A stretch of 64,000 nucleotides of DNA from positions 33,063 to 97,062 of the forward strand of contig JBFWMB010000007.1 of NCBI GenBank assembly GCA_050251815.1, in the 5' to 3' direction. This DNA comes from GWE2-40-63 sp050251815. Lineage in GTDB: Bacteria > Bacteroidota > Bacteroidia > Bacteroidales > SZUA-534. Each line of letters starts with the position of its first letter. Position 1 is the stretch's first letter. The position numbers and the translations under genes were made by a program. Below the pieces are notes generated by a model. It did not search any database and was not told the DNA's origin. It saw only the letters and a program-made list of their open reading frames with translations. This document shows, piece by piece, positions 42,873-50,633 of the stretch.

Positions 42873-45800
42873 TTAGAATTTCAAATTAAGCCCAAATTGC
42901 CAGGTTTTGGTGCTGGGTCCATCGTAACGACTTTCAGAACCGGCCCATTCCGGATCAAAGCCTTTGTATTTGCTATATACAAAAGGATTGGTGACATTCA
43001 CATAAACCCTTAAGTTTTGAATTCCGTATTTGTTTAGTAAGTTTTTATTGAAAGTATAACCCAGCGAAATGTTTCTAACTTTCCAGTAGGATGCATCAAC
43101 AATGGCTGCCAGGTTGTGTTCTTCCTTTTCATACCAGATAGAACCAGCGCCATAGTTTTGGGTGGTGGCGTTAAAGAAGGGGAAGTCACCGTAATGGGTT
43201 TGTTCCTGATATACCGGATTTACATACAATCCATCAGCTGTTATATCATCTGCATCAATCAGGGTACCTGCCGGTATGTAGTAGTCCATATTCAGTTTAT
43301 TCCAACCCCGGTAAGCATAGTTGTAATACTCATACAAAAAATTCGAATATACCAGGTAGTTTTGTTTGGTATAAATAGAGAATGAGAAATCCCAGTTTTT
43401 ATAGGTCAGGTTTGAGCTGATGCTTCCTGTCCATTGGGGATCCTGACTTCCCTGTACTTTTTTGTCGTTGTCGGCATCAATTACACCATCCTGGTTTTGA
43501 TCTGCAATTTTGGGCATGCCCTCGGTCCAGCCATAAATAGCATAGTAATAATCAGCCTCGGTTACCTGGGTACCTGGAGCAAAGCCACCTGCTGTTGATG
43601 CTGCATTGTCAGGTACAGTCATCAATTTGTCGCTCACAATACCATCCCATTCGTAGGCATAAATATTATTAACCGGTTCATTCAGAAACAGGGAGCGTGT
43701 TATGGGATAATCACTATCAATCAAGAAATCGTTAGATCCATTGATTTCAAACACTTCGTTTTTATTGGCCGAAAAGGTAAAGGAGGTTTCCCAGGTAAGG
43801 TCTTTAGTGCTGATATTAACCGTATTTAACGAAAGTTCAATACCGCGGTTGCGAACTTTACCCACGTTATCAATCACGGTTCCACCTCCAGAGGTTAGGG
43901 GTAGCGACTTTTCATATAGCAGGTTTTTTGAGTCTTTGTTGTAAATATCTACTGTACCCGATATTTTTCCGGCATATATACCAAAATCGAAGCCAAAATT
44001 GGTTTCTGCCGAGGTTTCCCAGGTTAAGGCTGAATTAACCACCCCACTTGGGTGATACCCGTAAGCCAGTTGATTGCCAAAGGCATAATAATTAGGTCCT
44101 GCTCCTGTTGTATGAGTAGCGTAATTACCGATACCCGAGTTGTTCCCGGTAATACCATAGCTTAAGCGCAATTTAAGGTTCGATAACCAGCTGGTGCGCA
44201 TAAAGTCTTCTTCTGATATGCGCCAGGCCAAGGCAGCCGATGGGAAAGTACCCCATTGATAGTCTTTGGCAAATCGCGAGGAACCATCAGCCCGGGCTGT
44301 GGCTGTAATCATATATTTTCCCCGGAATGTATAATTCAATCGCAAGGCATACGAAACCATACTGTTTTCTGCATATTCCGAAGCATATTCCTGCATGGTA
44401 CCGGAACCCAGATTGTACCAGGTTGTTCCCTCAGTGGGATCGGTTACTTCCATATAGTACCTTTCGTAGTTATAGGCATTCATACTAAATAAACCCATGG
44501 CTCCAAAAGTATGCTCACCAATTGATTTATTGTAATTGATGATATTGTCCCAGGTCCAATCGAATCCCTGAGTTGAGGTATAGAATCCGGTAGGGACATT
44601 TCCTACGGCATCGCCCCGGTATTCACCGGTGCGGGTTTGACTGAAGTTCGGTGAAAAGGTTGTTTTTAACGACAGATTCTCAATGGGTTTGACTTCCAGG
44701 TACACATTGCCCAATACCCGGTAGTTTTTTCCTTCTTTAATTTCATCTTCGTTATAAAGCAGGGGGTTTTCCTGATCAGAAAACTGATGCATAGCCGTAC
44801 CCATGGCCTGGAAGTTTCCAGGACGTACGTTGTACTCACCGTTTTCATCGTAAGGGCGCATAAAGGGATTCATGCGAAAAGCTTCCTCAATGGCATTATC
44901 GCTGGCATAATCGGTTTTCGTATGCGATAAGTTAAAGTTCATACCTGCCGAAATATAGTCGTTGATTTTTGAATCAATACTACCCTTTAAATTGAACCGA
45001 TCCTGTGCATCGCCTTTGTAGGTTCCAATATTTGTATTGTACCCGGTTCCAAAATAATAGCTTACTGACTCAGTAGCTCCACTAACGGTAAGAAAATGGT
45101 TTTGTTCGTGCCCGTCCTGGGTTATCATGCTAGGCCAATCGTATGATTCGCCAGTATTTAACATTTCTTTTAGTACATATTTACTGGTGCCGTCGTAAAG
45201 CATTCCCTGCTGGAAACTTTCAGGAGCCATTCGATAAACTGGTTGCGAGGAAAGATCGTTAGTGCTTAAAAAATTAAGTACGCGATAATCGTAAAACTGC
45301 TGGGCGTCCATGAAATCGGGCATACGGGCAATTTTGGTCCATCCATAATATCCGTCATAGGTTATAGAGGGTTTTGTTTCCGATTTTCCGGCGAAGGATT
45401 TACCGCTTTTGGTAGTAATCATTACCACACCGGCAGTTGCCCGAGAACCATAAATGGCTGTTGAGGAGGCGTCTTTTAATATATCTACCCGTTCAATATC
45501 CTGTGGATTCAAAAAATCAATATCACCTACGATTACCCCATCAACCACATAAAGGGGAGTCACATCCGAGTTAATGGATGATTTACCCCGGATTTGAAAG
45601 TCGTATCCGGCCGCTTGATTACGTCCACCACTTTGGGTGATACTTACCCCGGCAACTGCTCCCTGCATCGATTCCAAGACAGAAGGCGAACCTCGTTTCA
45701 CGAGATTTTCCGTACTAATGGAACCCACCGAACCCGTTAAATCTGACTTTTTCATGGTACCATAACCAACTACAATTACTTCGTCGAGGCCAATTAAATC

Positions 45801-46127
45801 CTCAAGCATCGAAACGTTAATGGTAGTCTGGCCATTGATTGGCACTTCTTCGGTTAACATCCCCATCATGGAGAAAACTAAAACCTGTTGTGCATCCTCA
45901 GGAACACTTATTGAAAAATTACCGTCAAAATCAGTAATGGTTCCAAGTGTGCTGTTTTGCACCATTATGTTAACTCCTGGAAGTGGTAAGCCATCAGTAG
46001 CTGAGGTTACCGTACCTGTTATCTGCTTTTGAGCCCAGGCCTGGGTCATCAATAAAAGAAGTAAAGATACTCCGGTTATCTTACGTATCCGGCTCTTAAA
46101 ACTAATTGGTATCATTTGTTTATACAT
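42873..46127 (-). CDS. susC: SusC/RagA-family TonB-linked outer-membrane transporter
   Basis: A TonB-dependent transporter of about 1084 residues. The N-terminus has a signal peptide ending QAWAQ, a carboxypeptidase-regulatory-like beta domain (ITGTVTSATDGLPLPGVNI), a TonB-box-like DEVIVVGYG and a plug with KSDLTGSVGSIS and VDGVIVGDIDFLNPQDIERV. The barrel ends in the aromatic C-terminus TWQFGLNLKF. It imports pectic oligosaccharides together with SusD. A TTG at 46145 could extend it by six residues, but it overlaps the stop of a small upstream frame, so the ATG at 46127 is chosen. Confidence 0.95.
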   Translation of the reverse strand: MYKQMIPISFKSRIRKITGVSLLLLLMTQAWAQKQITGTVTSATDGLPLPGVNIMVQNSTLGTITDFDGNFSISVPEDAQQVLVFSMMGMLTEEVPINGQTTINVSMLEDLIGLDEVIVVGYGTMKKSDLTGSVGSISTENLVKRGSPSVLESMQGAVAGVSITQSGGRNQAAGYDFQIRGKSSINSDVTPLYVVDGVIVGDIDFLNPQDIERVDILKDASSTAIYGSRATAGVVMITTKSGKSFAGKSETKPSITYDGYYGWTKIARMPDFMDAQQFYDYRVLNFLSTNDLSSQPVYRMAPESFQQGMLYDGTSKYVLKEMLNTGESYDWPSMITQDGHEQNHFLTVSGATESVSYYFGTGYNTNIGTYKGDAQDRFNLKGSIDSKINDYISAGMNFNLSHTKTDYASDNAIEEAFRMNPFMRPYDENGEYNVRPGNFQAMGTAMHQFSDQENPLLYNEDEIKEGKNYRVLGNVYLEVKPIENLSLKTTFSPNFSQTRTGEYRGDAVGNVPTGFYTSTQGFDWTWDNIINYNKSIGEHTFGAMGLFSMNAYNYERYYMEVTDPTEGTTWYNLGSGTMQEYASEYAENSMVSYALRLNYTFRGKYMITATARADGSSRFAKDYQWGTFPSAALAWRISEEDFMRTSWLSNLKLRLSYGITGNNSGIGNYATHTTGAGPNYYAFGNQLAYGYHPSGVVNSALTWETSAETNFGFDFGIYAGKISGTVDIYNKDSKNLLYEKSLPLTSGGGTVIDNVGKVRNRGIELSLNTVNISTKDLTWETSFTFSANKNEVFEINGSNDFLIDSDYPITRSLFLNEPVNNIYAYEWDGIVSDKLMTVPDNAASTAGGFAPGTQVTEADYYYAIYGWTEGMPKIADQNQDGVIDADNDKKVQGSQDPQWTGSISSNLTYKNWDFSFSIYTKQNYLVYSNFLYEYYNYAYRGWNKLNMDYYIPAGTLIDADDITADGLYVNPVYQEQTHYGDFPFFNATTQNYGAGSIWYEKEEHNLAAIVDASYWKVRNISLGYTFNKNLLNKYGIQNLRVYVNVTNPFVYSKYKGFDPEWAGSESRYDGPSTKTWQFGLNLKF

Positions 46128-46141
46128 ATTAATGAATAGGT

Positions 46142-46246
46142 TCAAAAAACGGTTTCAATAATTATTACCAAAAAAACAATAAATGCCACAATGCCTAAAA
46201 GAATGTAGTATTTTAAATGTTGTATTTTTTTTTCGGTGCTTTCCAT
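46142..46246 (-). CDS. putative 34-residue single-span membrane peptide upstream of susC
   Basis: A 35-codon frame reads MESTEKKIQHLKYYILLGI followed by VAFIVFLVIIIETVF: a charged helix, then one hydrophobic span of about 20 residues. It ends 15 bp before the susC ATG and starts shortly after a promoter-like TAAATTTG. Its regular composition and position suggest a real small protein, but no family was recognised. Confidence 0.4.
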   Translation of the reverse strand: MESTEKKIQHLKYYILLGIVAFIVFLVIIIETVF

Positions 46247-46264
46247 AATTTATTTGTTGTAAGT

Positions 46265-46272
46265 CAAATTTA
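46265..46272 (-). promoter_or_regulatory. Bacteroidota -7 promoter box (TAAATTTG) ahead of susC
   Basis: On the minus strand TAAATTTG matches TAnnTTTG and lies about 19 bp upstream of the small frame and 138 bp upstream of susC. A TTTG occurs further upstream but at longer than normal spacing, so the -33 element is unclear. Confidence 0.4.
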
Positions 46273-46431
46273 GTGGATGGAATCGGGCGTTTAAAATTCC
46301 CAAATTCCTATTTTCAGTGGTAAATATTCCAATTGCGGGTAAAATATCACCGAAAAGCAGTTGTAAAAATTCCAACAATTGTTTTTATATGCATGTTAAT
46401 CAATAGGTAATAAAAAAAGACTTGATTTTAC

Positions 46432-46445
46432 CGTTAAGGTACACG
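46432..46445. promoter_or_regulatory. putative third LacI-type operator (CGTTAAGGTACACG)
   Basis: Differs from operator 2 at 4424 (CGTTAACGTACACG) by a single base and is followed by GGAAA, as operator 1 is by GAAG. It lies about 305 bp upstream of susC. It suggests that the LacI-type regulator may also control the pectin locus. The one change falls in the central CG, so binding could be weaker. Confidence 0.4.
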
Positions 46446-46595
46446 GAAATTTATTCAAACGATTGCGAATTCGATTGAATTTGAAAATTCAGACCCTGTC
46501 AAAAAGGAATAATTTTAATTTTTAGAAAGTAAAATTAAGTGATTCTGTTATTTCTTAAGCCCAAAATTTAACCCGATGAAGTTGCTAAAAACAGT

Positions 46596-47111
46596 TTAAA
46601 ATAAGGTGCGGATTTCGGATTTGAGAAAAGCAAGTGCTTTTTGTGTCGGATCGTTTTCACCATCCATCATTTTCTCCAGAATTAATTTACTCAGCTGAAT
46701 AGCCGGGGCATCGGGTTTAACCCGAATGGCATTTTGATTGATTAGTTTTACTAAACTTTCTTTGGCCGATTTTACCATCTCCCAGGCTTTATCACTTACA
46801 TACAGTTGATGGGCCATGTTGTGTTCAAATTCGGACCGTATATTGCGCAGCAAAGCATTCTGCAAATCGAGATTGGTCATTTTGGGCTTTTGCGATCGTA
46901 ACACCAGCGATTGGGGAGAAATTCGTTCTAAAAAGAGAACCATCCGTTCATAAGCCTGTATTCTGATGGGAGTTATAATTTTTTGATTGTTCAGTACAAT
47001 CTCTACCTTTTGCTTTTTGTATTCATTTGTAATGAGTTTGTTCAAAATCAAATAGGCGGTAAGAAATACAATCAATGCGGGAAGGGTATATTTTAGAATC
47101 TCTAATAACAT
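46596..47111 (-). CDS. conserved Bacteroidota protein with N-terminal membrane anchor
   Basis: A 171-residue protein with one N-terminal hydrophobic helix (TLPALIVFLTAYLILNKL) followed by a cytoplasmic, mostly helical domain with RIQAYERMVLFLERISP and NIRSEFEHNMAHQLYVSDKAWEMVKSAKE. These blocks look conserved and match a Bacteroidota-specific family of unknown function as I recall it. It is downstream of the ParA pair on the same strand with a 75-bp gap. No function is proposed. Confidence 0.65.
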   Translation of the reverse strand: MLLEILKYTLPALIVFLTAYLILNKLITNEYKKQKVEIVLNNQKIITPIRIQAYERMVLFLERISPQSLVLRSQKPKMTNLDLQNALLRNIRSEFEHNMAHQLYVSDKAWEMVKSAKESLVKLINQNAIRVKPDAPAIQLSKLILEKMMDGENDPTQKALAFLKSEIRTLF

Positions 47112-47185
47112 AAACGGATTTTCTTTTTGTATTTAATTAAACTGCTATGTATGGCTGTTTCGTATGTCAACCCAATAATGTTTTA

Positions 47186-47446
47186 TTATTTTAGTTTTTT
47201 CATTGCCTCTTCAAGCTGTAAGCTTTTGAGTCGTAGGAAATGGTTTAAGGCTTTATTAATAAGTTCTTTTGTAGTGGTTCCCTCAAATTCGGCCAAAAGG
47301 GTAAATTTTTGCAGAACTTCATCTTCAATTAACGATTCATGCAATACTTCAGGTACAGGCTCCGATTCATCGCTTTGCTTAATGAACCCGGTATTGGTAA
47401 GCAGGGCTTGCTGAAATTGTTTGATATTTTTTTTAGTTTTTTTCAT
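47186..47446 (-). CDS. small ParA partner, ribbon-helix-helix-like
   Basis: An 86-residue basic-acidic protein. The C-terminal part KFTLLAEFEGTTTKELINKALNHFLRLKSL looks like a ribbon-helix-helix DNA-binding unit (beta strand, two helices); the N-terminal 40 residues are likely disordered. Its start overlaps the end of the parA gene by 14 bp, so it is translated with it. In plasmid ParA systems such small RHH proteins act as the centromere-binding partner; that role is inferred. Confidence 0.6.
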   Translation of the reverse strand: MKKTKKNIKQFQQALLTNTGFIKQSDESEPVPEVLHESLIEDEVLQKFTLLAEFEGTTTKELINKALNHFLRLKSLQLEEAMKKLK

Positions 47447-48194
47447 AATGTGCTACCAGTTCTTTTGCAAAGGTTAAATAATCGAAGGCCCCACGACTTT
47501 TAGGAGCATATTCAAATATGGATTGTCCAAAGGCCGTGGCTTCCATAAGGAGAATATCCTGCCGGATGTAAGCATTAAACAATTTTTCTTTAAGCAGGTT
47601 ATTTTCAGCAATGTTGCTTAAAACGGCTTGACCGAATTTGGTTCGTGGCTGGTACTTAATAAAAAGGATTCCGGCTAACGTAAGTTCGGTATTCATGCGT
47701 TTTTGCACTTTTTCGGCCGTTTGCAGAATACGGTCGAGTCCAATAAATGCAAAATTCTCTGCTTGCATGGGAACCACAAACTGGTTTGCGGCAACCAACG
47801 AATTTATCGACAGGGTTCCCATACTGGGTGGGCAATCCATTAATACAAAATCGTAACTATTTGTTTTGTTTAATACCTCACGCAGCAGAAATTCACGGCC
47901 GGGCTCGTTGTTAATCATGTATTCAAAATCGAGCAAATTGGGCGACGAGGGAATAACATCCATACCTTCGGCATTATGCAGGCAATCAGCCATGGTGCAT
48001 TTTCCCAGCAGCAATTCACCCACATGGTTTTTTATATCGTTAAGATGTAAGGAGTTGGTCAGATTGCATTGACTGTCGAGATCGATAAGCAATACCTTGT
48101 ATTTCATCTTTTTTAAGGCTGCTCCCAGATTTAATACGGTAGTGGTTTTACCGGTACCTCCTTTATTGTTGATTACAGAAATTAATTTTCCCAT
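47433..48194 (-). CDS. parA: ParA/Soj-family ATPase
   Basis: A 253-residue ParA-type P-loop ATPase with the deviant Walker A INNKGGTGKTTTVLNLG, the switch region VLMDCPPSMGTLSINSL and PMQAENFAFIGLDRI. Short ParA without an N-terminal HTH, as in chromosomal or type Ib systems. Such ATPases position DNA or protein cargo. No ParB with a standard domain is nearby; the partner is probably the small RHH-like protein that overlaps it. No replication gene is close, so a plasmid origin is not suggested. Confidence 0.88.
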   Translation of the reverse strand: MGKLISVINNKGGTGKTTTVLNLGAALKKMKYKVLLIDLDSQCNLTNSLHLNDIKNHVGELLLGKCTMADCLHNAEGMDVIPSSPNLLDFEYMINNEPGREFLLREVLNKTNSYDFVLMDCPPSMGTLSINSLVAANQFVVPMQAENFAFIGLDRILQTAEKVQKRMNTELTLAGILFIKYQPRTKFGQAVLSNIAENNLLKEKLFNAYIRQDILLMEATAFGQSIFEYAPKSRGAFDYLTFAKELVAHYEKN

Positions 48195-48343
48195 AGTCTC
48201 GGTTTGATATGACTTGTGCTAATTTAATAATATTTATCAAGCACCGGGGAAATTGAAGCGAAATTTTCATTTTAACAAAAGTTGCACATGCAAAATTGTG
48301 TTTTTTTAGCTTTTAAAATTTTTGGTTGATGTTTATTGGTTTC

Positions 48344-49636
48344 CTATGTCAATTGCATCAAATAGGCTTTGAATGTATCGTACGATGCATTGAGTTCATC
48401 GGTTTGAATGCTTCTTTTATCGAAGGCGGCCAGTCTTTCGGGAAGTGTAATTTTTTGCTCAATCACTGCTTCAACCGTTTCCCTGAATTTTGCCGGATGG
48501 GCAGTTTCTAAAAATATTCCTACCTGATCCGGATTCAATTTGCTTTCGATTAACGAAGCAAATCCCGTCGCTCCGTGTGGATCGAGCAGGTAATGGTTGT
48601 TTTGATAACAGTTATTAATCCATTTTTTTATGGCATTATCTGCGTAACTGAAACTTAGCACTTCCTGTTTTATTTGTTTGTAATCGGAATGGTATAGTTC
48701 GAGCAAACGCGAAAAATTGTTTGGGTCGCCCACATCCATGGCATTGGCAACAGTTTGCACGGTTTGCATGGGTTTGTATTTTCCTGATTTTAAATAGCGG
48801 GGTATGGTGTCGTTTTGATTGCTTGCTGCTATAAAAGTATCGATTGACAAACCGGTTTTTTTGGCCAGGATTCCTGAAGTCAGATTTCCCAGGTTACCGC
48901 TGGGCACAGAGATAACAACCTTCTTATGTTTTTCGGCTACCTGTGCTATAGCCCAATAATAATAAACCGATTGTGGAATCCATCGGGCCACGTTGATTGA
49001 ATTGGCCGATGTTAAATTCATTTCTTTATTAATATCGGAATCGGAAAATGCCGTTTTTACCAGGCGCTGGCAGTCGTCAAAAGTACCATTTATGGCTAAT
49101 GGTTTGATGTTTTGTCCCAGTGTGGCAAATTGTTTTTGCTGCAGGAGACTCACTTTTCCCTTGGGATAAAGCACCACAACCTGTGTTCCTTCAATTCCTA
49201 AAAACCCATTGGCTACTGCGCTTCCGGTATCACCGCTGGTGGCAACCAGCACACGGGCTGTAAGGTTTTTATGCTGATGCTGCATGCAACGGGCCAAAAA
49301 ACGGGCTCCCACATCTTTAAATGCCAGGGTGGGACCGTGAAATAGTTCCAAGGCATAAATCGAATCCTGCACGGGAACCAGAGGGATGTTAAAATCGAAA
49401 ACCTTTTCGGTAATATCGACCAGTTCAGCAGGACTAATATTTTCTTCGACATAAGGTTTGAGAACGTGAAAAGCCAACTCGGGTAGTGTCATTTGCTGCA
49501 TATCTGAAAAAAAATGCTTGCTGAATACCGGAATTTTATTGGGAAAATACAGGCTGTTATTCGGGGCCAATCCTTGAATCATGGCTTCTGAAAAGTTTAC
49601 CTGATGGCTTTTATCCTTTATGCTGTAGAATTTCAT
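48344..49636 (-). CDS. thrC: threonine synthase
   Basis: A 430-residue PLP enzyme that converts O-phosphohomoserine to threonine. The PLP Lys sits in HGPTLAFKDVGARFLAR at about 104-120, and the phosphate-binding loop in VPSGNLGNLTSG. ATSGDTGSAVANGF is the family signature. It is the last gene of thrA-thrB-thrC, 35 bp after thrB. Confidence 0.95.
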   Translation of the reverse strand: MKFYSIKDKSHQVNFSEAMIQGLAPNNSLYFPNKIPVFSKHFFSDMQQMTLPELAFHVLKPYVEENISPAELVDITEKVFDFNIPLVPVQDSIYALELFHGPTLAFKDVGARFLARCMQHQHKNLTARVLVATSGDTGSAVANGFLGIEGTQVVVLYPKGKVSLLQQKQFATLGQNIKPLAINGTFDDCQRLVKTAFSDSDINKEMNLTSANSINVARWIPQSVYYYWAIAQVAEKHKKVVISVPSGNLGNLTSGILAKKTGLSIDTFIAASNQNDTIPRYLKSGKYKPMQTVQTVANAMDVGDPNNFSRLLELYHSDYKQIKQEVLSFSYADNAIKKWINNCYQNNHYLLDPHGATGFASLIESKLNPDQVGIFLETAHPAKFRETVEAVIEQKITLPERLAAFDKRSIQTDELNASYDTFKAYLMQLT

Positions 49637-49671
49637 GCATTGTTATTTTAATCGTTTTGCGTGTGGAAACC

Positions 49672-50604
49672 TTATTCAATAATTCGGCATCCCGTTTTTG
49701 AAATTTTTGAGACGTGCACATCAAAGGGTAATCCCAGAAGTACGGCTTTTTCGTGAAAGGCTTTAGCCACCTGGTTGGCGGTTTCTTTTCCTTTACAAAG
49801 TGAGAAAACCGATGGTCCCGAACCTGAAATTCCCGAGCCCAGGGCTCCGGCCAAAAATGCAGCTTCAGTTAAGGGGGCAAATCCGGGAATAAGCAACGAA
49901 CGAACAGGTTCCACGATATAGTCGGTTAGCGAGCGACCAATTAATTCGTAATTATTGCTGTACAATCCGGCAATTAATCCGGCCACATTACCCCATTGCC
50001 TGATGGCCGTTTTTAAAGGCACTTCTTTTTTTAGAATATTCCGCGATAATTCGGTGCGAAGTTCAATTTTAGGATGGATAACTGTACAAAACAATGCTTC
50101 CGGAACCGGGATTTTAATTATATCGAGTGGTTCATAACTTCGCACAGCCACAAATCCGCCCATAAGGGCAGGAGCCACATTATCAGCATGCGCGGTTCCT
50201 GAAGCCAGCTTTTCGCCTAGCATGGCAAACTCAACCAACTGTAAATCAGTAAAAGGTTGTCCCAAAAGCTCATTTACAGCAAATGCGGTAACAGCCGAAC
50301 TGGCTGCGCTCGATCCCAAACCGCTTCCCGGAAGAATACCTTTGCTTAATTGCAGGTTTAATCCACCGCTAAAGTCTAGTTTTTCGAGCATAGCCTGGGC
50401 AACAACCCCACAAACATTTTTTTCAGGATCCGTCGACAGGTTTCCCTGTCCTTGTATGGGCTGTATATGTATTCCGGCCTTTGAACTAAGTTCAATGGTT
50501 AGTTCATCTCCCACCTGGTCCATGGCAAATCCCAATACGTCGAATCCACAACCCACATTAGCCACCGATGCCGGAGCAAAAGCTTTTATTTTTTTATTTT
50601 CCAT
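49672..50604 (-). CDS. thrB: homoserine kinase (GHMP family)
   Basis: A 310-residue GHMP kinase that phosphorylates homoserine. The ATP loop PGSGLGSSAASSAVTAFAVNE lies at about 91-111 and the C-terminal glycine-rich motif LGSGISGSGPSVFSL at about 255-269. The N-terminal FAPASVANVGCGFDVLGFA is characteristic of ThrB. It sits between thrA and thrC. Confidence 0.95.
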   Translation of the reverse strand: MENKKIKAFAPASVANVGCGFDVLGFAMDQVGDELTIELSSKAGIHIQPIQGQGNLSTDPEKNVCGVVAQAMLEKLDFSGGLNLQLSKGILPGSGLGSSAASSAVTAFAVNELLGQPFTDLQLVEFAMLGEKLASGTAHADNVAPALMGGFVAVRSYEPLDIIKIPVPEALFCTVIHPKIELRTELSRNILKKEVPLKTAIRQWGNVAGLIAGLYSNNYELIGRSLTDYIVEPVRSLLIPGFAPLTEAAFLAGALGSGISGSGPSVFSLCKGKETANQVAKAFHEKAVLLGLPFDVHVSKISKTGCRIIE

Positions 50605-50633
50605 CCTTAAAAATAAGTGTTTTTTAAAATTAT

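Larger units (their letters stand above)
46247..46595. other. 349-bp intergenic region ahead of the pectin locus
   Basis: AT-rich gap holding the promoter-like box at 46265 and the LacI-type site at 46432. The gene to its right (46596) is transcribed leftward into it, so the control signals serve susC. No other coding frame or RNA was recognised. Confidence 0.5.

Noticed and set aside
46128..46145. TTG start for SusC at 46145
   Set aside because: It overlaps the stop codon of the small upstream frame and adds residues atypical of a signal peptide; the ATG at 46127 fits better.
47186..48194. Integrated plasmid backbone
   Set aside because: ParA and a small partner are present, but no replication initiator, mobilization gene or iteron-like repeats flank them.
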